A stretch of DNA of 64,000 nucleotides from the NCBI GenBank assembly GCA_003260075.1, contig QLIY01000039.1:186001-250000 (forward strand), read 5' to 3'. The first letter of the stretch is position 1. Every line of letters begins with the position of its first letter. Position numbers and translations under genes: made by a program. Below, in pieces: positions 13,040-27,100 of this stretch. Source of the stretch: Phallusia mammillata (Eukaryota > Chordata > Ascidiacea > Phlebobranchia > Ascidiidae). The notes beneath the pieces were generated by a model that did no database searches, had not been told where the DNA came from, and saw only the letters and a program-made list of their open reading frames with translations.

Positions 13040-13730
13040 CGTTTTTTTTACATTATTTCATGGTTAATTTTCTTCGCCAAGTGCAGGATAAATATAATCA
13101 CTTGACCAAGCAACGATTAATTATTGTAGCCTATTTTTTCTCTGTGCACAATTTAAAAATGCTTTACGTGAAGTATAGGCCCCCCCCCCTTTTTGTGCTG
13201 TAGGCATCTTTCTTAATTATTGCTTGGGATTTTTTTTATAAATTGAACTTGTACGAAGTGATATTAACATCTTTTTAGGACAGTAGAATTCTGCAAAAAT
13301 GATGATAAACTTAATCAGATGTAGACCGCAAGATAGTAGTTTATTTGCGTCCGGCACCAAAATAGTACTAGAGCTGTATCTACAACAAAGAGACAAATGG
13401 CGGGAATGGTTTGAATCTGTGGTTCGCAAATTTAAAACAGCAGCAGCAACAACATGCCAAGAATATAGTAACATTGCACTTTTGCATTTTGGTTATGTCG
13501 TTTTACCAGGATATGAAGAAATAATTTTCTTGCGAACACAAAAACTGCCACGTCACCATAGTCTCGCAAAATCTTTTGTGACGTAACAACGACGACTTCC
13601 TTTCGCAACGACGCAAAGCGCATTTCATAATAATATATATAACAAGTAGAAACAAATTGATTTGGCCGGGCGTGGGTATTTTAAATATCCGGCATAGTGT
13701 TTTTAAGTCACAACGGCTTTTGTGACGTCA

Positions 13731-14048
13731 TCAATCCTCAAGGAACTCGTCATCGAGGTTGACGTCAGAGGTGTCGATGTCGTCATCCAGTTCGAGATTT
13801 TCTATGTCCAACTCAAGATCCTAAAACAAATGCAAGTTTGGTAAATTTGTGAAAAAATGTTTTCGAACCGTTGTGAAAATGAACGTAACTTTTGGAGTTT
13901 AAACTATCAATTTGCAAAGAATGACAAATTATTTGGTTCAGTTATGATAAATTAGTTTGCAACGAAAACAACATTGGGCAAAAACAAATCATTAGTTGCA
14001 CAAATACATAAAAACAGAACAAAAAAAACAAACAGTTGACCTAACACA

Positions 14049-14090
<42 letters not shown>

Positions 14091-15034
14091 TTCCCAAACT
14101 TTTTCGACGAATTCTCCCCCTCCCCCGCCCCTTGACAATTCAAAACATTTTTATTTCCCTTAAATATACTACACAGTAGATGCTAAGCTAAACCATACAA
14201 ATACCATTTAAAATTGGGTCATTTATCAACTTCACAGGTTTTATTCACAGAGCTTAAGTGTTAATTTACAAACCACATGTACTAAATAAAGTAAATTCCT
14301 TCCCTCAAGTTTTGAAAGCCCTCCTTGCTGGGAACCACTGACGTAAGGGTTTGGTTTTAAATTACATTTTCAGGCAAAAATTAACAAACTCAAAATTGCG
14401 TGTGTGTGCAGAAATTAAAACGTCGTGTTGTTTTGATTTAGTTCAACAAAAAGTTGGTAAAAATTTGCTGGATGATCAGAAATTAAATTGGGCAAAACAC
14501 CACGCGCATGCGCACTAAACGAGGCCCTTATCTACGTCAAAATCATCCAAGGTTTGTGACGACACCTTCGTCTCTTGTTCGGTGACATCGCATTTGGCGG
14601 GAACTTGCTCCACTGGCGGGGTTTCTTCCTGTGATGTCATAAAGGAAAATTTTAAAATCGTTTGTTTGATTAATTGAAAGTCTAGACCGATTTTTTAAAT
14701 TTTTATTTGTTTTTTAAAGTTTAAAACAAGAGTTAGTGGGCTTAAAATTGAGTCCAAACCCGAAAATACTAGTGCGAAAACCAGGCCCATAGCGGTACTT
14801 CTTTTCATATCAAAAATTAAGGCTAAAATAAGGCGGAGTGTAAAAACCGACCAAAATCAGGCCCCTTTTATTGTTTCTCAAACACAAACCCTTATCAAAA
14901 AAGGTAAACTTTTTAGTTAGAACCAAGTTAGTCAACTTTTATAATACTTTTATTATTTCGACCTATAAGGTCTCATCAGTGCAGCTGGTGATAAGAGATC
15001 AGCTGTATTGGTTAGTGTAGTCATCCAACGGCAC

Positions 15035-15118
<84 letters not shown>

Positions 15119-18100
15119 ACTCCCAACAAACTGGAGTGCCGTTGGATGGCTACACTAGCCAAGTAGCCAATGCGACCTATGTCTTGTCACCAGCTGCACT
15201 GATAAAACCTTATATGCACTCATGAAACCGAAACAGTGTGCACCGTCTGCAGCTATCATTTATTGGCTTTACTTTTATTATTATCTTAATAAATAATTAG
15301 TTTTGTATATTGTTCAACAAAAAGGAATAAATTAGTTTGGCACAACAATTTGGCACCTTAAAATACAAAATTAACACAGAACAAATGATAAACAGGACAA
15401 ACAGTTTGCAAACAAGTGCATGCTAAAACAAAACCAGTCACAAACCTTCTCTTCTGGCTCAGGGTTCGCTTTATCTGGTTTTATAAGCGGAATCGACACT
15501 TCAGGAACAATTTCGTTTTCCTGTCAGTTAAAATAATTGCATGCATGATTGAACTCAACAAAATAGTTCAAAATAATCATGAAAATGATTTGGTACAAAA
15601 AGTCCTTTAATTTGTATTGCATTATTTAATTCCAACAGTTTCATCGCACATTAAATCATAGTGCATGTAAAAAAACAGTTAACAGCAAGGCTTGCATCTA
15701 AAGCAGTGGTTCTCAAAGCAAATTTGCAATATTAAAAGGCCGTTGGATAGTAAAACGAATATTTTTTTACTTTAGGGGGCAAGAGTATTTTGAAATTAGT
15801 AAGCTGTTATGAGACAAGGGGGCTGTACAACAAGTTTTGGAAAACATCGATTTAAACAAAAACATGCCATATCTGTATATCAGGAGTTCCCAACCTGTGG
15901 TACGTGAAGGTTTTTCAGGTGGTACGTTAGTAGCATCCGGTTTTTCACAAAAACCTAGATTCACAACTTTATCATTTATTTATCTGGTTTTGTTGACCAA
16001 TTGGTGAACAGTAAACAAAACAAATTAGTTGTGGTTCTTTAGTGTTATTTTAGTAGGCCAATATTATTCTCTTGAAAAAAATATGATTTAAACAAATAAG
16101 TTGTTCTGCTAGAAGTGGTACGCGTGGCAGTAAAGAGTGTCCAAGTGGTACGAGATCATAAAAAGGTTGGGAACCCCTGCTGTATATATGAACAAAAGAA
16201 TAAACAAATTTGGAAACAGAATTTTGAACTTAAATTTAATATGTTTAATAAATGATTGCTTGATGCACGTATCACACAGAGTCCTCACACAATATTACCT
16301 TAACCGGCACATCTTGTGAAGTTCCTTCAAAACCTTCAGACTCGGCTAAAATATCTCGATCATCGTTACTCTGGCAATGCAAAATACATACAGTTGTGTT
16401 TTCAAATTAACCTCGAAATAATACCATTGTAAACCAAGTGGTCAATTTTGTACAAGTATTATAGAAACATGCCTTGGATAATACATATATGTGTAATGTA
16501 TAGCTCGATAATTTAATTTTTGTAGCGAATACATTTTGGTACCACTTTTTTTTCTTTTTTCTTGTGTGTTTCATTTGCAATTTATAATGATGTTTAAAAA
16601 AATGTTGTTTATGTTTCAAAAACTCTTTACCCTTGCGCAAATAAAAAATAAACACATGTTAAAGTACTACAACAAAACCGTGCAACAAAAAAAATCACAA
16701 AAAAAGTGAACATTTGAATTTTTACAGATTGTTAAACCTCAAATAGCAAAAACACAAAACCTAATGAAAGCCATTCATTTATCCCCCCCCCCCAATGCAA
16801 AGTGCTTATTTTCAAGTGTTCTAGAAAAATGCCTTGGTGAGCATATTAACAAGGTATAATAAAATTTGTTATGTAATAAAAGTTTTGTAGTGAATATGTT
16901 TTGTTACCACTTTTTGTGTGTGTGTGTTTCATTTGCAATTTGTAATTTTCCCCCCCCCCAGCGTTAGACAGAAAAAAGAAGAAAAAAAATACGGACAAAA
17001 ACAATATATAATTAGAACAAGTTATGTTTGTTTCTTAAGAGTACAAAAAAAAACGCTTTACCTTTGTGTAAAAAAAAAAAAATAATTGTCACAGTATTTC
17101 AACAAAACTGTGCAAGTAAACAACATTCGAAAATGCACAAAAAGTTCAAAAACAAAACCTAAAAAAGTCATACACTTATGTAAGTATATTTACTCTATCT
17201 AAAATATTGTTAGGATCACTACACACTATTTTTATCAAGTTCAGAAATATTTCATCTATTTGTTGCTTTGCCTACCGGTGTAAGAGGGTAATGTGCTGCT
17301 GGTCTTTGTTTTTCAGTAGCAGCCAAGTATTGTTGTGCAACAAGACTGTCAGCCATGCCAGGAAATAGATTTTCATACTGGGAAGGATCAGCCAATGCAT
17401 CACCAGCTTTTTTGTTGCTCTTTGATAAACCTTCTTTCCAAAGCTGGACAACTCTATTACACAAACAAGGCAAAAATTACAAAACGAAACTACTGAAAAA
17501 AGTTCATCTTTTTAACAAGTTCAGTTCATCATTATGCTATACTGGTATCAACCCTTAAGCATCTATGCAGACCAGTACTCATAGCACACTCAAAAAGGAA
17601 TCATAGTATAGCAGGCATATTTGAATTTAATAGGCCTTGCATACCTTTACCTTTTTGATAAAGCAAGATGCAAAATAGTTGAACTTAAACTTGGCCTTTC
17701 CCAGTAAAATTGCATTTAGCTCAGTGTTTAAACTATCTAACTACGTTTTGTTCATAAAAAATGACTGGGATATAACCTTTTTTTGCGAATATTTCAATAT
17801 ATCTTGATCTTGATATCAGTATAAATAAAATATGACTAGGTTTTCTGTTGTTTTCCCAATAAAGGTGCTTCGAGAGTGATAAATAACACCACTCCATGGG
17901 TTTGTTAAGCCAACTGCTTTAGACCATATAGTTATGTATTCTGGTCAATACCTGGACACTTCACTGGGCAAATAAGTTCGAGCGAAAAATGCAGCTTCAG
18001 GCAGTCGATTTGAGCTGATGAGAAGATCGAGACATTTCTGGGTTTGTCCAGTGATGAAATAACTCAGGAAAGCAACGTTGTTCTTGCCTGAAAAATTTGA

Positions 18101-21100
18101 GAACTTACAGCAAAAGCAACACAAAAAAGACACTTAAAAAGGTTTATTAAATCCAATAAGCTAACATCCAAATCAATATTGTTTAACTTTAAGTCACAAT
18201 GCCCATCAAACTTCGACTAGCAGCAAATTCTAGTTGATTAATGTAATAAATTACAGCACAAAGACAGTAACTTCAATTACAATATAACTTAAGAAAAGTT
18301 TTTGTGCAAAAATTGTATTTTCTATTTTAATTTTGGCTAAAAATGCTACTTTTAAACATAACAAACAGTAGAAGGGTGGCTTAGCACATTTTGCCATTGC
18401 ACTTACACTATAACCTATTTTTTGTATTGTGTGTTGTTGACAACCTTTGTTGTTGTTTTTTCTGAAGACAGAAACTCATGGGTCCACAAACATGCCAAGA
18501 AAATAATGCATTTCAAACCCCCCCCCCCAAAAAGGTTAAGAACCGCTGACTTACACTATAACCTATTTTTTGTATTGAGTCACATATTAGTCACTGTTAT
18601 AACCTTTGTTGTTGTTTTTTCGGAAGACAGAAACTCATGGGTCCACAAACATGCCAAGAAAATAATGCGTTTCAAAAGATAACTATAACAAACTTTTGGT
18701 CCCATCACAGAAGTGGACCCATAATTACACAAATTTGCACTGAATTTAAGTAACTACTGGCTATAATAATGGGTACCTCCGGTTTCAGCATTCTCAGCAA
18801 GGGATTTGACCATATTGCTGTTGCCTGCTGCAGTGGCAAGAAGCAGGAGACCACCGAAGTCTTGAGCTTGTCTCAAACATTCCTGGGCCAATCCAAACTC
18901 ACATTTGCTTGTGGCGAGCTCGGCGAGTTGCTTCCATTTCTGTTCAGCCTGGTTAAAAACCATAAGTTTTGGAAACTTAACTTTGAGCGTCCAGGCAAAC
19001 ATTTACATGTAATGTTTGAGCCTTAATGATGAATATAACGGTCAAAATAGACATTAAATGTGCATGCTTTATTATTCAAACATTTTGGCAAATCCTCGTG
19101 CCATCATTAGTAATGGGTGGGAAACAAGCGTCTATTTGCGATGTTATATTTGTCATTAAACTTATGAACAGATCCATGTATAGTGCTTAAACCTTCTTGG
19201 CAAAAAAATAAAATGTTTTAATGTGGTTTAATATTACCCCCCCCCCAATAGACATTAAATGTGCATGCTTTATTATTCAAACATTTTGGCAAATTCTCGT
19301 GCCATCATAAGTAATGGGTGGGAAACAAGCGTTGTATAAAAATGTCTATTTGCGATGTTATATTTGTCATTAAACTTATGAACAGATCCATGTATAGTGC
19401 TTAAACCTTGTTGGCAAAAAAATAAAATGTTTTAATGTGGTTTAATATTATGCTCTTGTCAGTTATGCTCTAGTCAAATTTGGAATCACATTTCACTACA
19501 ACATAACCCCCCCCCCTGCTCGGTGCCGAGTACTCGGGTTCTGGTTCGGCTCGGCCCATCCCTAATGCTTATGCTCTTGTCAGTTATGCTCTAGCCAAAT
19601 TTGGAATCACATTTCACTACAACATATTGCCAGTTAACAAGATTAATTTTCTTACCTGTGCTTCTTTGGCAAGGTCATAGGCAATTTTAAGGTCACCCAG
19701 ATTAAGAGCAAGCTCAAACTTATGTTCAGGGTCGCTGGTAACAGCCATAGCTTGAGGTTTGAAGCCCTGTTTAAAAATTTACTTTTAGTTTATTACTTCC
19801 GGCGGCCACTAAACCTTCATCAGCAACACAGTGTATAGCTCTCAAAACTATGTTGAAACTAACTAATGTCAGTGTTGCAAAGTAGAGTGAAGTCACTATT
19901 TTTATTATTGTAGAGTCAGGGTCTAGGTATTTTGGGCCACTTTGACCGTCAGCAAAAAAATACAATACAGCAATACATTGAGTAAATTCTTTGGACTCCA
20001 TTTAGGGTCAAAGTTAGTTTACTTAAAAAATTAGAGTTGGAGTCACAATTGTTTCAGGGAATGAGTGAGGGGTCATAATTTTTTAACCACATTTTGTAGT
20101 ATTTTGACAACCAATTTGTCATTTTCAAATGAGGTTTAAGCCCTAGCAAGTCAATAAAATCTATAAAGACGCTGAAAAGGGGTAAGGCAGAACAGATACT
20201 TATAATACATTTTCAATACCTGTTTTTCAAGGAAGTGTGCAACTCTTGTTCTCTGCTCTTTGGGAATCGATGGCAATACTTTATCAGCTGTCTCGAAATC
20301 TTGACGCATGACAGCAGTTTGGTATTCAAGTACAGATAGCAGAAGAGAGTAACTCACCTAAAAATCAAAGCACATTAAAGTTCATTCACCCTGAATTACT
20401 GATATTATAGACAGGGTTGCCATACCATATTTCTAAGATTAGTCCTTATTTTGAAGGGTAATGTCTTAAACAAATCCTTATTTCTAAGAAATGTCCTTGT
20501 TTTGGAGTCATAATTTTGTCCTATGTTTTTATTTACAAAGTCAAATCCCTGCTACAAGTAAAAGTAAACCTATAGACCTGAGCTATTGTGAGATGCACGA
20601 AGTATTTTCTACGAACAAGGAGTTGCTGGAACAGATTGTTTTGGGCAAAAAATATGTCATGGCTCATAGGGATGTGCCAAAACTGCAAATGTTCTGTTTG
20701 GTCGAGCACCGAGCATCTCACTTTAATGCTCGGTGCTCGGCCGAGCACGCTCAATGCATTATGACGTCACAAAAAATCCCCTTTCTACGTTTTAGCTCTA
20801 CAAGGCCTCTTACGTCACATGCGCATAAAGTACGCGTTTTCCCAACATCTAGTGCATTTGAAAAATCATTCGTTTTTGTTCATAGACACCGTTTAGAACA
20901 CTAGTTACATATGTTAGCAGGGCATGAATATGCAAATTTAACGCTCGGNCACCCTTTAGAACACTAGTTACATATGTTAGCAGGGCATGAATATGCAAAT
21001 TTAACGCTCGGGTCAGTTTGTGCAACTGCTCGGCCGAGCACCGAGCATTAAAAACTGCGATGCTCGGATGCTCGGTACCGAGTACTCGGGTTCTGGCTCG

Positions 21101-24100
21101 GCTCTGCCCATCCCTAATGGCTCATTTAAATGCAAAGATTTGTTCAAAAGCTTTGTTTTGTTTCATATGAAAATTTAAATCTTCGGCTGTCCTTATTTTA
21201 AGATTATATATAAGCGTTATTTTTAATTTTTTTAACCACAACAAAAACCATGGACATCAAACACACTTACCACATTCAGTTCTTTGTCACCAAGATACAA
21301 GCGATTGTCGTTTGGAATATATCCGAGCAGATACAATGTTCTGAAAAAGTGCACAAGTTTTTGTTAATGTTGATAAAAAGCAAAAGTTTGATTTAGGCAT
21401 AGCTTGCTGGTAGGCATTGAAGATAAACAGTACAGACTATGACAGAGTTTCTTAAAAGGCAATTAATTTTCCACCACAGGGTAAATCCCCCCCCCCAAGT
21501 TTTTGTTAATGTTGATAAAAAGCAAAAGTTTGATTTAGGCATAGGTTGCTGGTAGGCATTGAAGATAAACAGTACAGACTATGACAGAATTTCTTAAAAG
21601 GCAATTAATTTTCCACCACAGGGTAAATTGAACAAAAATTGTAGGTACATTTCACTAAGCAAAATTGATTTAAGTATATTAAGTTGGGCTGTTGAATAAA
21701 AATGAAGGTACATTTTTAACACTGAAACCTGTCAAAAAAAATTAAAAAAAGAGGTTGTAGTTTACCTGTCGAGATGTGCAATGGTGACAATTTCACCACC
21801 AACATAGTAGTTGAGCCTGTTTACCGAGTTTGTATAAATGAAGCAGTCTCCCACCCAGAGGCCAGTTCGAACTATTTCTTCAATTTCACCAATGTCCTGA
21901 GATAATGCAACCATGTTTTTTATTTTATGAAATACAGAACAAAACAAAGAATTCTTTGCTTGATTACAAAGTAACTAACCTCGCTGAAAACATCAGTCAC
22001 TCCGTCCTCAGTAACTAGATCAGGATTCTCCTTCGACTCCTCCAGTTTGCTTTGGTTGAACTTGAGAATGTAAAATGACTCTTCGGTTGTGATGCAAACC
22101 AGGTCTCCATTGTCAGACCAAAAAACCTAAAAAGCAAATGCAAACAGTGTCTCTCTTTTCCATACACATTGAAAGTACAATTTATAACCTACTTTTCGTC
22201 TTTATGCATAATTTTGTTAAACCCCCCCCCCACCAAAAAACCTAAAAAGCAAATGCAAACAGTGTCTCTCTTTTCCATATACATTGAAAGTACAATTTAT
22301 AACCTACTTTTTGTCATTATGCATAATTTTGTTAAACTGCCGCATTTATTTAATTGTGAACCGATACAAATTTTTAATTTTAACTCTCTTGGAAAAAGTA
22401 CTGGGTGCCTTTTTTATCCAATTATAGAGTTTGTTTAGCTCTATCTGTTGTGTGGCTGACAATCAATGAAGGCTTATTTTTTTGGACTGCTCTCCATTTT
22501 GACACAAATTATGTATCAAACAAATATAAGTTTTTTTAATGTACCCATTAATTTTCTAAAATTACAGCTACATTTTTAACACTTAAACAAGTGACTATAA
22601 TCGAGGGAGTACATATGACAAAAACAGGGTAGTGATAAAGGAGTTGTTTATTTTTAAACTTACATTTTTGGGGTTAATTTCAATTCTTCGGATCAAATCC
22701 AAGCTTTCCCAGTCATAGAATGCCAGTCCTTGCGAGGTACGAACACCAAGAAAGTGGCCTCCATAAATTCCCTCAGCTCCAAAGTCAGGCTTGAAAGATT
22801 TTCTTTCCTTGAAATTCTTAAACAACTTCACAGTAGAATTGCTCTCTCGAACAGCGTACCTGATAAAAAGAATATCAACTAATCATTAAGATACTATTTT
22901 TCACTTTGTGTAAACTTTTTTAACCTATAAAAGCACATTTTTGTACAAACCAGTGGTTCTAAAACTTTTCAAGCACCAGGTGCATCAACGAACTAATTAT
23001 TTTTCACATCACATTTTAAAAGAGCTTGTATTAAGAATTTGATACGTTTTTCTCGAAAACAGGTTAAAAACCACTGTTCTAGATTTATTAAGAGCTATAT
23101 TTCATACATGATTTTCACTATGGGTATTTAAGCACTAAAGCACTCTATACGTTGCTTGATGTCTTACTCCGTTGAATCATTTGCCCAGGTAAATTCCAAG
23201 GCTGATCCGAATGCTTTGTTTCTCAATGCCATCGCAGTGTAAATGATGTATTCTCCGTCTCCACACACAACAACAAATCTGCAACAGAAGAAAAATCCTG
23301 ATTTAAAGTAGTGTTTTTTTACCAAGTGTAGCATGGCTCCATCTTTGAAGTTTTGGGGCTGAGTTTAGCAAAAATCTATTTCAATCGTTTTTGGAAAAGT
23401 ATACAAATGACCATAGTTATGTTTTTTAAGTCCTATTGGAGTTAAACCTCCCCCCCCCCGTAGCATGGCTCCATCTTTGAAGTTTTGGGGCTGAGTTTAG
23501 CAAAAATTAATTTCAATCGTTTTTGGAAAAGTATACAAAAGGCCATAGTTATGTTTTTTAAGTCCTATATTATTGAAATAAAAAAAATATAAAGTGTATT
23601 TTATTGGTACAAAGACTTGCTCACCAGGCCGAATTATAGACCTTTGCTGGCTGCATCTGGACCGTAGGATGTAAAATTTTAAAAACAGACCAGAAAATTA
23701 TCTTATGACAGTGGATCGAAACCTAATTTAAATTTAGTGGGTATTTTGAGAACAAATATAAAAGTGCGGCAGTTTTACCTTCCGTTAGCATTGTGGTTCA
23801 GGTTTTGTGGATAAACTTCACAACTGCCCATATCTTTAACTTGAAGTTGCAACCTTTCACCATCCTTTACATCCATATCTAAAAATCAAGATCTAAATTT
23901 CTCATCTAAATTTCAACAATAAAGGAAAATACAAGCATTTTTAGGGAAAGCATTTAAATATAATTTGGTATCTTTTTTGTGGATTAAAAATGACTTATAT
24001 ATTTTTCAAAATTCTACATGAATGCTGGTTTGTTTGTTTATCACCAAAAACGTTTGCCACTAACCATAAAAATTATGAAAAAACAAATTATTTGATTATA

Positions 24101-27100
24101 ATTTTTAGCTGTAAATGTACAGTATGCATTTGACTTCCAAAATGTCACCCATAATAAAATTTGTAACCTAATTTTGTACAGACCTGTAAGTGCCTTCAGA
24201 TTAGCCTGTTGTATTTCCGAATGTTTTGCCCAAATAATTTTGCCATTGGCATCCATGGACATTGCTGGCTCTTCCCGGCCAAGTTTGATCATTATACTTC
24301 CCTCATCATATCCAAGTGCAATGTTGTTGGATCCCTAAAAAGATTAGTTGCTCCGTTAAGTTATACACTAAAGTTTTTCAATGTGTGTTAAACTTCTTTA
24401 GCTAGCTTTACCACAAAAAGCAAGTTTGTCATATACATTCAAAATATTTATTTTTTGAACATTTAATTTTGAACCTTAAATTGTAACACTTTTGGAAATA
24501 ATACCGAACGACTATGGTTGCTGTACTAATGTAAAATAAATGGTTCAAGCAACTTTATTCATGTTATAACCCCCCCCCCCAATTGTTTGCAAGTTAAAAC
24601 TTTGCTGCCAGATTGTGCTGCGCCCCCGTTGCGAAACCTTCACGCCCCCCAGTTTAAGAACCCTGTTATAAGTCAATCAGATACGTATGGGACAAATCTT
24701 GATACATCCAAACCAATTTGACAAGTATTTTTAATCAAAATATGCTTATAAATCAAAAGAGTGGCTTGGTACATAATGTCATTATACACACACTATGGGC
24801 TTCTTTGAAACTTTTATATATTCGCTACATATTTTGGGGGAAAGGAACAGGACGCTTAAATATGAGTTACTTGTAGTTGCTATGTATATATACTTAATTC
24901 GGTGCCCCCCCCCCCTTCTTTGAAACTTTTATATATTCGCTACATATTTTGGGGGAAAGGAATAGGACGTTTAAATAAGAGTTACTTATAGTTGCTATGT
25001 ATACTTAATTCGGTCACTTAAATGTTTTCCACCCTAATACTTACTTTCAATGCAGTACAACACCACACTCTTTCCATCCCATAGTTCAGGGTGGTCTCGA
25101 GCCTGTATGTGTTTGCATGCCAAATCTTTACTGTGCCTGAAAAAAAATCAAAGATTGTTAGTTTTGGAAATTTAAAACAAAATAACTAAAGATATTGGAA
25201 AGGGTACCATAACATAAAACCGTGTTTCACAGATTCTAGATTTAAAACTTTTATAACACAAAACACACAAAATGCATTAATATCTTGAACTCTTTATCCT
25301 TATCGGGCAGAACTGTGTTGTGTTCGTAACTTAGAAGCAGTTGAAATTTCAGCATTTTTTGCTGCAGTTAAAAAGTATGTGTTATTCACGTCTATAGCAG
25401 TATTACATCAGTTTATGTTGTTGAAACCATAATAACTTGCGACATTAAAATTCAAGACCGGACAAGCATAAGGCATTACAACCAATTGACTTGCTTGAAA
25501 TAACAAATGCAAAAAAACGAAATAACAAACTTTTATACTTAAACCCAACTTACCATCTTCGCCCCCCCCCCAAAACAAAATAACTAAAGATATTGGAAAG
25601 GGTACCATAACATAAAACCAAGTTTCACAGATTCTAGATTCAAAACTTTTATAACACAAAACACACAAAATACATTAATATTCTGAACTTTTTATCCCTA
25701 TTGGGCAGAACTGTGTTGTGTTCATAACTTATCCCCCCCCCCGACCGGACAAGCATAAGGCATTACAACCAATTGACTTGCTTGAAATAATGAATGCAAA
25801 AAAAACGAAATAACAAACATTTTTACTTAAACCTAACTTACCATCTTCAGATCCAGTTAGAATGATGGGAAGTTCAGGATGAAAACTGACACACACAACA
25901 TTTTGGGTGTGACCGTCCAACGTTTGCACACAAGTCTTGTTTTGATAATCCCAAATCTTGGTGAGACGATCATCAGCTCCAGAAATGAGATAAGGTTTGT
26001 CTCCACCATTGTAATAATCAACACAGTTCACCCCTGCAAATAACCCCCCCCCCAAAAAACCCCCCCCGCCTATAACTTTCTCTGAAAAACAACATACCTA
26101 CTGTCTTCAACAAAAATAGAAACATTTGGTTGTTTAAAGAGTTGATTGTGTGGTTACTATTCCATTGTTACATTATTTATATGTGACATCACACAGGCCT
26201 GAAAATGCTTGGCCAAGAACCTATCTTTTTTCGTTTAGTCCAAACCAACTTTATATAAGTCTTTAATTGCATAAAATGGCTAAAAGAACAAATGGCAGCT
26301 ATCACTTAACGCAAGTATTACAGTATGCCCCAAACTGTCAAAAAGCCAAGATTTGTGATTTTATACATATGGCCCGCTGTTAACAAAAAGTTGCAGACAG
26401 TACACACTGTTTTGACCTATAAGGTCTCATCACTGAGCTGTGGATGAGAGATCGCCGTATGAGCTAATGTAGACCCTTACAGCACTCCAGTTTGTAAGGT
26501 TCTGGAATATGACTAGCCAACACCAACCATACCTAGGCACCTCAAATGCACTTCTCACTTCACAAATTCAAAAAAAACTTTCGCTTTACCTTTGTCATGG
26601 CCTTCCAGTGTAAAATTGGGAGTAGAAGAGCCAAGTTGCCAAACTTTAATGCTGTGATCGAGTGAGGCGCTGGCAAACTGGTTGTTATCCTTTGGATTAA
26701 TTACAATCTGCATAACATAGTGAGTGTGGCCCTCGAACACCTGAGCACAATTCCATTTCTTCTCCCAGTCCCAAAGCTTGATCAACATGTCATCTAAAAA
26801 AATCACATGGTTAAAACATACTCACAAAAAAACCTTTTAAGGCATTTTGAGAAGGGAGTTTGCAGATGTTGAGATGATATGTACAGGTGAATTTTGTTAA
26901 ATGCATAATTGGTATAATAGCACAGGGATCATAAATCCAAACCTAAACCATTTAGTGCTACAATCCCATGGGTAAAGACATGTTTCTGTTTATTGTATAA
27001 AAAGCTTGGTAAATTGAAAAAGCAATTACCTACAATCAATGTGTATTTGAAGCAACCGTTTTTAACCTATTATATTGAAATTAGTTTGCTTGTGGAATTT

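Larger units (their letters stand above)
10374..13730. other. Repeat-rich intergenic DNA between COPB2 and FAM72
   Basis: No gene is recognised here. It contains two short end-to-end duplicated blocks with C-run junctions near 10652 (about 105 bp copies at 10551-10651 and 10663-10763) and 11914 (copies of about 85 bp), a broken piggyBac-like MITE (12266-13039) and a stray COPB2 intron/exon fragment after the N at 12440. The last few hundred bases before 13730 should be COPB2 3' UTR. A 95-codon plus-strand ORF at 13299-13586 lies there; it resembles no family I know and I do not call it. Confidence 0.55.

Noticed and set aside
13299-13586. 95-codon plus-strand ORF next to the COPB2 stop
   Set aside because: Lies in the expected COPB2 3' UTR; no family resemblance.
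13952-15162. Glycine-run ORFs (13952-14143 and 14953-15162, minus)
   Set aside because: They are translations of the long C-runs with no conserved flanks.
20491-20904. 137-codon plus-strand ORF
   Set aside because: It spans the junction of two nested hAT-type elements and resembles no protein family.
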